Positions 7,176-12,698 of a stretch of 12,698 nucleotides of DNA are shown here, piece by piece. Source of the stretch: Caldilineaceae bacterium (GTDB lineage: Bacteria > Chloroflexota > Anaerolineae > Caldilineales > Caldilineaceae). The stretch spans positions 1-12,698 of the forward strand of contig WGCB01000360.1 of NCBI GenBank assembly GCA_015494005.1. Direction: 5' to 3'. The notes beneath the pieces are model-generated. The model was not told the origin of the DNA, searched no databases, and saw only the letters and a program-made list of their open reading frames with translations. The translations under genes were made by a program, and so were the position numbers. How positions within the stretch are numbered: position 1 is the first letter of the stretch; every line of letters begins with the position of its first letter.

Positions 7176-8324
7176 CTAGACCGCGGCCCGGCTCGGCTGA
7201 GCCTGGGTCTGGAAGGCACGGATGGCCTGAACCACCCGCTGGATGGCCTCGTCAGGCAGCTCCGGGTACATGGGCAGGGAGAGCATGGAGCGGGCGCTGG
7301 CCTCGGTCACCGGGAAGTCTCCCTCCCGGTAGCCCAGGTGGCGATAGGCTGGCTGCAGGTGGATGGGCACCGGGTAGTGGATGCCCGTGGCGATGGCCTG
7401 CTCGGCCAGGAAGGCCCGCAGCTCGTCCCGCTGCGCCACCTGGATCACGTAGAGGTGGAAGACCGGCTCCACGTCCTCGGCCTGGCCGGGCAGGGTGACG
7501 CCGGGCACGTCGGCCAGGAGCTGGCTGTAGCGAGCGGCGTGACGGCGCCGGGCCTGGCTCCAATCGTCCAGGTGGCGCAGCTTGACCCGCAGCACCGCGG
7601 CGTGGAGGGTGTCCAGCCGCCGGTTGTAGCCCACCAGATCGTGGTGGTACTTCACCCGTTGGCCGTAGTTGCGGAGCATGCGCAGGGTGTCCGCGACCTG
7701 GGCGTCGTCGGTGACCAGGATGCCCGCGTCCCCGTAGGCGCCCAGGTTCTTGGCTGGGTAGAGGCTGAAGGCGGCAGCATGCCCCAGGGAGCCCACCCGC
7801 TGGCCCTTGTAGCGGGCGCCGTGGGCCTGGGAGGCGTCCTCGATGACCACCAGGCCGTGCTGGTCGGCGATGGCCATGATGGCGTCCATGTCCGCGGGGT
7901 GGCCGTAGAGATGGACGGGCATGATGGCCTTGGTGCGAGGAGTGATGGCTGCCTCCACCAGGGCTGGGTCCATGGAGAGGGTGTGGGGGTCCGCGTCCAC
8001 CAGAACGGGGGTGGCCCCCACGTAGGAGATGGCCAGCACCGTGGCGATGAAGGTGTTGGCCGGGGCGATGATCTCGTCCCCGGGGCCCAGGTCGTAGGCC
8101 CGCAGGATCAGCTCCAGGGCCGAGGTGCCCGAGTCCACGCCGATGCCGTATTGGGCGCCACAGTAGGCGGCGAACTCTTCTTCGAAGGCTTCCACGTCCT
8201 GGCCCAGGATGAAATCCGTGCGCTGGAGCACCCGGTCCATGGCCTGGTGGACTTCCTCGCGGATGCTGGCGTACTGGGCCCGCAGGTCCACGAAGGGTAC
8301 GGGGGAGGGGGTTTGGTTGCTCAT
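7176..8324 (-). CDS. DegT/DnrJ/EryC1/StrS-family PLP-dependent sugar aminotransferase (WbpE-like)
   Basis: This 382-residue protein matches the full length of nucleotide-sugar aminotransferases that convert a ketosugar to an amino sugar with glutamate as usual donor. Visible features: FVDLRAQYASIREEV at 11-25, FILGQDVEAFEEEFA at 38-52, DSGTSAL (64-70, phosphate grip), PANTFIAT (88-95), IEDASQAHGA (161-170, Asp163 contacts the pyridine nitrogen), and SLYPAKNLGAYGDAG (187-201) with Lys192 as the PLP Schiff-base lysine. YNRRLDTLHAAVL and GIHYPVPIHLQPAY are also family signatures. The overall layout is very close to WbpE and to QdtB/FdtB-type 3-aminotransferases, so 3-amination is the favoured guess. 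The ATG at 8324 overlaps the stop of the oxidoreductase (ATGA, 8321-8324), with GGA five bases upstream. The pair would act consecutively on one nucleotide sugar in the cytoplasm. Confidence 0.95.
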   Translation of the reverse strand: MSNQTPSPVPFVDLRAQYASIREEVHQAMDRVLQRTDFILGQDVEAFEEEFAAYCGAQYGIGVDSGTSALELILRAYDLGPGDEIIAPANTFIATVLAISYVGATPVLVDADPHTLSMDPALVEAAITPRTKAIMPVHLYGHPADMDAIMAIADQHGLVVIEDASQAHGARYKGQRVGSLGHAAAFSLYPAKNLGAYGDAGILVTDDAQVADTLRMLRNYGQRVKYHHDLVGYNRRLDTLHAAVLRVKLRHLDDWSQARRRHAARYSQLLADVPGVTLPGQAEDVEPVFHLYVIQVAQRDELRAFLAEQAIATGIHYPVPIHLQPAYRHLGYREGDFPVTEASARSMLSLPMYPELPDEAIQRVVQAIRAFQTQAQPSRAAV

Positions 8325-9439
8325 GCGTGTCCGTTCACTTTCACGGGATGGGTGTGGTGTCCGTTGCTGGAGGCCTGGATGTCGTAGGAGATGCGCAGGC
8401 TCTCGTGGTCGATGAAGACGGGGGCGCCGTTCTGGGCCACGGAGCGGTCAATGGCCTGGAGCACCTGGACCACCTCCAGGCCGTTCCAGCCGTCGGTGAG
8501 GGGCTGGCTGCCTGTGGTGATGCACTCCAGGAAATGATTGCACTGGTTCTTCAGGGGCTCGCTGATCTCCACCCGAGGGCTGAGGATGTCCCCGTCCCGG
8601 ATCAGGAACTGGAACTCCCCGAAGGAGCTGGCCTCCTTGTCGGCGGAGGGGGTGACGCCCTTCTGGTAGATCTTCACCCGCTCCAGGGCGTTCAGGTCAT
8701 CGAAGACCACCCGCTGGTTGCTGCCCACCACCACCAACTCCCGCACCTTGTTGGGATCGGCCCAGCTCACATGGATGTTGCCCAGGACGTTGCCGGGGTA
8801 GCCCAGGGTGACGAAGCCCACGTCCTCTCGGGAGTTGGCCAGGATGTTGCTGCCCACCGCGCTGACCCACAGGGGCGTGCTGTCCATCAGGTAGTTGAAG
8901 ATGGAGATGTCGTGGGGGGCCAGGTCCCAGATGCTGTTCACATCGTAGCGGATGGGGCCCAGGTTGGTGCGCCGGGAGTAGAGGTAGTAGATGCGCCCCA
9001 TCTTGTCCTCGGCGATGTACTCCTTCACCTTGCGCACGCCGGGGTTGTAGAGGAAAGTGTGCCCCACCATGAGGATGACCCCTTGCTTCTCGGCCAGGCC
9101 AATGAGCTTGAGGCTGTCGGGGACGGTGGTGGCCATGGGTTTCTCCACCAGCAGATGCTTGCCGGCCTCCAGGCAGCGGGAGGCCACCGCGTAGTGGGAG
9201 GTGGCGCCGGTGCAGATGACCGCTGCGTCCACCTCGGGCATCTGCAGCACTTCGTCCAGATCCGGGGAGACGGTCAGGCCGGGGAAGCGGCGCTGCACCT
9301 CGTCCAGCCGCTCCTGGCGGGCATCGCAGACCGCGGCCACTCGGGCGTTGGGCAGCTCGTTGAAGACCCGCACGTAGTTGATTCCCCAGTATCCAGAGCC
9401 GATGATGGCTACGCCGATTTTCTTCGCTTCTGCAGTCAT
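8321..9439 (-). CDS. Gfo/Idh/MocA-family NAD(P)-dependent oxidoreductase (WbpB/WlbA-like)
   Basis: This 372-residue protein has the Rossmann dinucleotide loop GSGYWG at 14-19, CDA at 38-40 ending the second strand, CTGATSHY (76-83), and the family signature EKPMA (99-103) whose Lys100 is usually catalytic. The C-terminal alpha/beta domain contains IWDLAPHDISIF (170-181), with Asp172 and His176 as the usual acid/base pair. The GYWG-type loop and WDLAPHD stretch are characteristic of members found next to DegT aminotransferases in polysaccharide loci, such as WbpB/WlbA, which oxidise C3 of UDP-N-acetylglucosaminuronic acid. The last 15 residues (SSNGHHTHPVKVNGHA region) are His/Asn-rich and probably a loose tail. 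The ATG at 9439 follows AAGGAAC closely, with GAGGAG further back. It is separated from the phosphoglycosyltransferase by a 209-bp spacer. Exact substrate is inferred. Confidence 0.94.
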   Translation of the reverse strand: MTAEAKKIGVAIIGSGYWGINYVRVFNELPNARVAAVCDARQERLDEVQRRFPGLTVSPDLDEVLQMPEVDAAVICTGATSHYAVASRCLEAGKHLLVEKPMATTVPDSLKLIGLAEKQGVILMVGHTFLYNPGVRKVKEYIAEDKMGRIYYLYSRRTNLGPIRYDVNSIWDLAPHDISIFNYLMDSTPLWVSAVGSNILANSREDVGFVTLGYPGNVLGNIHVSWADPNKVRELVVVGSNQRVVFDDLNALERVKIYQKGVTPSADKEASSFGEFQFLIRDGDILSPRVEISEPLKNQCNHFLECITTGSQPLTDGWNGLEVVQVLQAIDRSVAQNGAPVFIDHESLRISYDIQASSNGHHTHPVKVNGHA

Positions 9440-9496
9440 GTTCCTTGTTGCTCCTCACTCAGTGCAATAGCTGCTTCGTCTCACCCCCTTCGTCTG

Positions 9497-9516
9497 ACTT
9501 CCCGTTCCAGGGAAGT
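9497..9516 (-). repeat. Inverted repeat (stem-loop)
   Basis: ACTTCCC (9497-9503) and GGGAAGT (9510-9516) are perfect reverse complements with a six-base loop. No T-run follows on the minus strand, so it is not a classic terminator. Confidence 0.5.
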
Positions 9517-9583
9517 GGGCCGCCGATTCGACGGCATGCCAGCGACATGGGGGATTGTGGACCCTTCGAACATCAGGCCGGTT

Positions 9584-9625
9584 CGGCTCCCTGAGGAGCC
9601 GCGGAGGGCCTGGTCTCCGCCAGGC
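9584..9625 (-). repeat. Adjacent, mutually exclusive stem-loops
   Basis: Stem A pairs CGGCTCC (9584-9590) with GGAGCCG (9595-9601). Stem B pairs GCCTGG (9608-9613) with CCAGGC (9620-9625). Stem C pairs GCGGAG (9601-9606) with CTCCGC (9615-9620) and overlaps both. They begin 24 bp after the phosphoglycosyltransferase stop in the direction of transcription. The layout could stabilise the 3' end of the upstream message or act as an attenuator; no U-tract is seen. Confidence 0.4.
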
Positions 9626-9648
9626 GGGGGCGGGGTGGTCAGGTTGGC

Positions 9649-10401
9649 TCAGCCAGCGCCCCGCCCAGCCAGCACCGCCGGGATGGTGCCCAGAAGAATG
9701 GTGATGTCCATCCACAGGGAGTGGTTGTGCACATACTCCAGGTCCAGCTCCAGCATCTCCTGGAAGGTGACCTGGCCCCGCCCCTTCAGCTGCCAGAGGC
9801 CGGTGACCCCAGGCACCGCGGCCAGCCGCTCGTAGTGCTCCGGCTCGTACTCCGCCACCTCGTAGACGGGCACCGGCCGGGGCCCCACCAGGGTCATCTC
9901 CCCCTTCAACACGTTGATGAGCTGGGGGAGCTCGTCCAGGCTGGTCTTGCGCAGGAAGCGGCCCATGCGGGTGACGCGAGGATCGTCCGCCAGCTTGAAC
10001 CGGGCGTCCGGGTCGCCTTCCGCCTCCAGCTGGCCGCTGACGAAAGCCTTGATGTGCTCCTGGTGCAGGGACTCGTCCGCGTCCGCGTACATGGAGCGGA
10101 ACTTGTACATGGGGAAGATGCGCAGCTCCCAGACCGTGCGTCCTTTCTCGCGCCGGCGCCGACTGCCCACCCGGTCCTGGATGAAGAAGACCGGGCCTGG
10201 GCTGTCCAGTTTGATGAGCAGCGCGATGAGGAGGAAAAGGGGGAGCAGTACGATGAGGGCGGGGATCACCAGGGCCAGATCCAGGGCGCGCTTAAAAACG
10301 TAGTAGGCGTTCCCCTGGCGCTCCACAGGGTTGTAGAGGGCTGGCCGGGTGGTGCTCATGACCGGAGCCATGGTGTTGAAGCGCAGCGACGATTCGTACA
10401 T
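9649..10401 (-). CDS. Initiating phosphoglycosyltransferase (bacterial sugar transferase, monotopic PGT)
   Basis: This 250-residue protein transfers a sugar-1-phosphate from a UDP-sugar to undecaprenyl phosphate, the committed step of repeat-unit assembly. One hydrophobic segment (about 40-64), interrupted by prolines at 47 and 54, fits the re-entrant membrane helix of small PGTs. It is followed by [16 protein letters not shown] (64-79), [10 protein letters not shown] (99-108), the catalytic Asp156-Glu157 pair in [18 protein letters not shown] (172-178) and [13 protein letters not shown] (197-209). It lacks the four extra N-terminal helices of WcaJ/WbaP-type enzymes. I chose the ATG at 10401 because GGGAGGAG lies four bases before it; an in-frame ATG at 10431 would add ten residues that include this ribosome-binding site. 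The first 30 residues are polar and poorly conserved in type. It is 59 bp from the upstream kinase gene. The sugar cannot be named from sequence. Confidence 0.95.
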   Translation of the reverse strand: MYESSLRFNTMAPVMSTTRPALYNPVERQGNAYYVFKRALDLALVIPALIVLLPLFLLIALLIKLDSPGPVFFIQDRVGSRRRREKGRTVWELRIFPMYKFRSMYADADESLHQEHIKAFVSGQLEAEGDPDARFKLADDPRVTRMGRFLRKTSLDELPQLINVLKGEMTLVGPRPVPVYEVAEYEPEHYERLAAVPGVTGLWQLKGRGQVTFQEMLELDLEYVHNHSLWMDITILLGTIPAVLAGRGAG

Positions 10402-10460
10402 TGTTCTCCTCCCAACGGCTGATGATTGCATCGATGAACTGGCTCAACGGGCAGCGGCGA

Positions 10461-12107
10461 CTAGGGCAGGGGCAGGCGCTCCCGCTCCGTCTCCTGGGGC
10501 TGGGAAAGAGGCAATCTGTGCCGTTTCACCACGCTCTGGTTCATCATCATCATCATTTCCAGCTGCTTGTAGTATTCCTCGTACTCGCTGTCCCAGGGCG
10601 CCCGGTTCACCACGGCGCCCACCAGGCGGGCGTCCACGTCCAGGAGCTGGGCCCGGGCCTTGCGGGTGGCCTCGGCTCGGGTCTTGCCCTGCTCCAGCAC
10701 CAGGATCACGCCGTCCACCATGGGGGCCAACACCGGTGCATCCGCCACGGGCAGCATGGCCGGGCTGTCCAGCAGGACCATGTCAAACTGCTGCCGGAGC
10801 TGCTGCAGCAGGGAGATCATGGCGGACGAGCCCAGGAGATCCGCCGGGTAGAAGGGCAGAGGGCCGCTGGTGATGACCTGCACCCCGGGCACGTTGGCGG
10901 ACTGGAGGACCTGGCTCAGGCTACTGTGGCCCCGGAGCAGGTCGCTCAGGCCCGCGTCGTTGGGCAGGTTGAAGAAGTGGTGGAGCACCGGCAGGCGCAG
11001 GTTGGCGTCCACCAGGACCACGCTGCGCCCGGACTGGCCAATGGCCAGGGCCAGGTTGGCCACGATGGTGGACTTGCCCTCCTCCGGCTCGGGGCTGGTG
11101 ACCAACAGGGTGCGCAGGGACTCCAGCCCACCCAGGGCGGCGATGTTGGTGCGCAGCCGGCGCAGGGCCTCCCCCTGGTACGAGTTGGTGTTCATGAAGA
11201 GGACCTGCTCCTTGGCATCCTTGATCAGGGGGATCTCCCCCAGGATGGGCAGGGCGGAGATGGCCTGGATCTGGGCCGTGGTGTGCAGGGTGGTGTCCAG
11301 GCTCTCGAAGAGGAAGGCCAGCCCCAGCCCACCGATCAGCCCCAGCACCAGCCCCAGGGCAATGGTGATGGGATAGCCCGGGCTGGAGGGCTCCGTGGGC
11401 ACCGTGGCGGGATCGATGACGGACAGGGCCGTGACGCCCAGGGCTTCCCGCAAGGTGGCCTGGCGATAGTACTCGGTCAAGGTCTCGTAGGTGCCCCGCT
11501 TCAGCTCCAGGTCCCGGGCCAGGCGAATGGACTGGGCCAGGCTCTCCGCGGTCTGGTTGGGTTGGGCCGTGAGGGCCTGGTAGGCCTGACGATCCTTCTC
11601 GATCTCCTTGCTGAGCTGGGCGATCTGCTCGGCCAGGGCCTTCTGGGTGCCTTGGCGGGCCTCGGTGGAGAGCCGCTTGTTCTCCTCCATGAGGATCTGG
11701 GCCAGCACATTGGCGGCCCGGGCCGCGATGGCCGGATCCTCGTGCTGGACCTTCAGCCGAAGCAACTCCGTGTTGGCCAGGATGGCCGAATCCACCTGGG
11801 GTGGAGCGTCCAGCCCCAGACGCTTGGCCAGCTCCGCTCGGGCTGCTGCGCCAGTGGCGATCTCCGAGAAGGTGTTCAGCAGCCGGTCGGCATAGGTGAT
11901 GTCGTAGTTCACCCAGTCCAGGGAGCCGCTGGTGGAGGTGGCCAGGCGCAGGGTGGTGGAGGCTTCATACTCCGGGGTGATGAGCATGCCTCCAGCCGCG
12001 GCGATGGCGCCAGCGATCACGATCGTCGCCAGGATCACCCGTCGGCGTCGCCACAGGATCTCCAGGTAGGTGCCCAACAAAGATTTCGACTCGATGTTTT
12101 CGTTCAT
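10461..12107 (-). CDS. Wzz/BY-kinase fusion: polysaccharide chain-length regulator and tyrosine autokinase (Wzc-like)
   Basis: This 548-residue protein joins a Wzz domain to a cytoplasmic BY-kinase in one chain. Membrane helix 1 is about 24-43 and helix 2 about 247-268, preceded by the Wzz proline motif PTEPSSPGYP (237-246). The extracytoplasmic part between them has a likely coiled coil (about 140-220). The kinase follows with EALRRLRTN (313-321, oligomerisation motif), Walker A in SPEPEEGKST (338-347), Walker A' VDANLR (366-371), Walker B VLLDSPA (444-450), and a short tyrosine cluster, Tyr509, 512 and 513. Two details differ from the commonest pattern: Glu342 where PGEGKS has Gly, and Asn369 where DADLR has Asp. 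A run of five Met (518-522) follows the tyrosines. The ATG at 12107 starts right before the helix-rich N-terminus; a GTG at 12146 would add 13 unlikely residues. It is first in the operon and probably controls export length through phosphorylation. Confidence 0.93.
   Translation of the reverse strand: MNENIESKSLLGTYLEILWRRRRVILATIVIAGAIAAAGGMLITPEYEASTTLRLATSTSGSLDWVNYDITYADRLLNTFSEIATGAAARAELAKRLGLDAPPQVDSAILANTELLRLKVQHEDPAIAARAANVLAQILMEENKRLSTEARQGTQKALAEQIAQLSKEIEKDRQAYQALTAQPNQTAESLAQSIRLARDLELKRGTYETLTEYYRQATLREALGVTALSVIDPATVPTEPSSPGYPITIALGLVLGLIGGLGLAFLFESLDTTLHTTAQIQAISALPILGEIPLIKDAKEQVLFMNTNSYQGEALRRLRTNIAALGGLESLRTLLVTSPEPEEGKSTIVANLALAIGQSGRSVVLVDANLRLPVLHHFFNLPNDAGLSDLLRGHSSLSQVLQSANVPGVQVITSGPLPFYPADLLGSSAMISLLQQLRQQFDMVLLDSPAMLPVADAPVLAPMVDGVILVLEQGKTRAEATRKARAQLLDVDARLVGAVVNRAPWDSEYEEYYKQLEMMMMMNQSVVKRHRLPLSQPQETERERLPLP
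10542..10556 (-). repeat. Five-copy trinucleotide repeat (CAT on plus, ATG on minus)
   Basis: Five perfect tandem triplets lie inside the kinase gene and encode Met518-522, just after the tyrosine cluster. Being in frame, slippage would change the Met count without frameshift. Confidence 0.8.
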
Positions 12108-12174
12108 GCGTTTCGTTCCACCCCTTCGATCCGTACCACAGGGCACATACTCTTAGATGCTTGTTACAGCGCTC

Positions 12175-12205
12175 ATTACACTATGTGCACAGTGCCTCAT
12201 GTCAC
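12175..12205 (-). promoter_or_regulatory. Possible sigma-70-like promoter of the polysaccharide operon
   Basis: Read on the minus strand, GTGACA (12205-12200, five of six to TTGACA) is followed after 19 bases by TGTAAT (12180-12175, five of six to TATAAT). The spacer is two bases longer than ideal. It contains an eight-base palindrome, TGTGCACA (12184-12191). Transcription would begin near 12168, giving a leader of about 60 bases before the kinase ATG. This is a weak prediction, since the host's promoter preferences are unknown. Confidence 0.22.
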
Positions 12206-12222
12206 GTGTGTTTCATGTCACG
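12197..12222 (-). repeat. Ten-base direct repeat, period 16 (possible operator)
   Basis: TCATGTCACG occurs at 12197-12206 and again at 12213-12222; the minus-strand reading is CGTGACATGA twice with six bases between. One copy overlaps the proposed -35 element. A third TGTCAC core occurs at 12326-12331. Tandem half-sites at about 1.5 helical turns fit a regulator binding site, but no regulator gene is in the window. Confidence 0.45.
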
Positions 12223-12225
12223 GGA

Positions 12226-12242
12226 GCTCAATTGGATTGAGC
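12226..12242. repeat. Perfect inverted repeat GCTCAAT/ATTGAGC
   Basis: GCTCAAT (12226-12232) and ATTGAGC (12236-12242) are perfect reverse complements around TGG. It directly abuts a second, longer palindrome. Possible operator or tandem hairpin. Confidence 0.5.
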
Positions 12243-12266
12243 CTGGCTCGATCGGATCGATCCAGG
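12242..12266. repeat. 25-bp near-perfect palindrome
   Basis: Outer arms CCTGG (12242-12246) and CCAGG (12262-12266) and inner arms TCGATC (12248-12253) and GATCGA (12255-12260) flank a central G at 12254. Eleven of twelve base pairs match; only 12247/12261 fails. No T-run follows on either strand, which argues against an intrinsic terminator. It lies about 60 bp upstream of the proposed -10 element, so an operator is the simplest reading. Confidence 0.55.
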
Positions 12267-12698
12267 AGCCCATTTCATTGAGATGAACGCAACAACTAAA
12301 AAGGCCCTGTTCAAGCAACCCGAATTGTCACCGAGGCCACAGCCATTCACAGAGACGATCGGGCTGGAAACTGGGAGCAGTTCCGGGATACGGCGCTCGG
12401 CCTCCAGGCCTGCAAGAAAACCGCCTAGCAGCACAAAGCGCCCTCACCGCCCTATCCGGAAACCCGAAGGCACGGCGGTGGGGCCATGCCACATTCGATC
12501 CATGTATCGTCATTCGTCAAGTTGTTGAGGCAATCGGTGCTGCGCGGGAGATTCTCGGTGTTCCGTAGGCGATTGCGAAGCGGTAGTGAGGCAGAGCAGC
12601 CAGACTCTGAGGCGCAAGTTTATTGTTGGTTGAGCAGGTCTCCTGGTACGCCGATAGCCTTTTTCTCCGTACGAATTGCTTGTGGGTTCATTCTAGCA

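Larger units (their letters stand above)
9440..9648 (-). other. 209-bp spacer with several stem-loops, largest gap inside the gene cluster
   Basis: No coding sequence is supported here. The spacer holds a perfect seven-base inverted repeat with six-base loop (9497-9516), a seven-base stem with CTGA loop (9584-9601), a six-base stem (9608-9625), and an alternative six-base stem, GCGGAG (9601-9606) with CTCCGC (9615-9620), that competes with the last two. An eight-base direct repeat, CTTCGTCT, occurs at 9474-9481 and 9488-9495. No stem is followed by a T-run. It could mark the end of a first transcript unit, an attenuator or an mRNA-processing point. I see no convincing sigma-70 promoter for the oxidoreductase. 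Confidence 0.5.
12108..12698. other. Gene-free region upstream of the operon (591 bp)
   Basis: I see no supported gene here. Composition is visibly less GC-rich than the coding part, most clearly at the right end. Short open frames exist (for example plus-strand 12283-12528 and minus-strand 12228-12434) but have no recognisable domain, weak start context and biased Ser/Pro/Arg or random composition. The 160 bp nearest the kinase gene hold direct repeats and palindromes listed separately. Between about 12270 and 12698 the only structure I note is a CACCGCC (12445-12451)/GGCGGTG (12474-12480) inverted repeat with a 22-base loop. No tRNA, CRISPR or IS end is visible. Confidence 0.6.

Noticed and set aside
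9584..9625. Intrinsic terminator after the phosphoglycosyltransferase
   Set aside because: The stems are good but none is followed by a T-run on the minus strand, so I list them only as stem-loops.
10401..12281. A 626-residue plus-strand open frame antisense to the kinase gene
   Set aside because: Low-complexity Gly/Gln/Leu/His composition, no motif, and a complete BY-kinase on the other strand explains the region.
12228..12434. Possible small minus-strand gene of 68 residues upstream of the kinase
   Set aside because: GTG start without Shine-Dalgarno sequence, no domain, and it would run through the palindromes near 12226-12266.
12283..12528. Possible small plus-strand gene of 81 residues
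   Set aside because: Ser/Pro/Arg-rich with no recognisable motif, no good ribosome-binding site, and codon pattern unlike the neighbouring genes.

Overview
The window is the upstream two thirds of a surface or extracellular polysaccharide biosynthesis locus of the Wzx/Wzy type. All ten recognisable genes lie on the minus strand, so the locus reads from about 12.1 kb down to base 1. The DNA is GC-rich, with G/C strongly favoured at third codon positions, except for a visibly less GC-rich stretch at the right end. Protein style (a single-chain Wzz plus BY-kinase with a PEEGKST/DANLR kinase, many GT4 enzymes) reminds me of Chloroflexota such as the Caldilineales. That assignment is an inference from style, and no marker gene is present to test it.

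Layout in the direction of transcription: 12698-12108 is a gene-free leader and upstream region with palindromes, a 10-bp direct repeat and a possible promoter. Next come the chain-length regulator/BY-kinase (12107-10461), the initiating phosphoglycosyltransferase (10401-9649), and a 209-bp spacer with several possible stem-loops. These are followed by a Gfo/Idh/MocA oxidoreductase (9439-8321), a DegT-type PLP aminotransferase (8324-7176), an O-antigen ligase/polymerase-like membrane protein (7164-5599), a Wzx-type flippase (5602-4079, GTG start), a GT4 glycosyltransferase (4065-2929), an unrecognised alpha/alpha-toroid-like protein (2932-1763), a second GT4 glycosyltransferase (1756-566), and the N-terminal half-domain of an AsnB-type amidotransferase cut by the window edge (496-1). 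Four-base stop/start overlaps (ATGA or GTGA) occur at three junctions and gaps of 6-13 bp at three more, so most of this is one translationally coupled operon.

How the genes fit together (inference from family roles): the oxidoreductase and aminotransferase would build a 3-amino nucleotide sugar, possibly a uronic acid in the WbpB/WbpE manner. The phosphoglycosyltransferase loads the first sugar on undecaprenyl phosphate, and the GT4 enzymes extend the repeat unit. The AsnB-like enzyme may amidate an acidic sugar. The flippase exports the lipid-linked unit, the Wzy/WaaL-like protein polymerises or transfers it, and the kinase/Wzz protein sets chain length. The alpha/alpha-toroid-like protein is the one component without a clear job.

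Most interesting items: the toroid-like protein; a perfect hairpin at its 3' end that would bring a strong but too distant Shine-Dalgarno sequence to ideal spacing from the next start codon; the palindromic leader; and the structured 209-bp spacer. I found no CRISPR array, insertion sequence, rRNA or tRNA.
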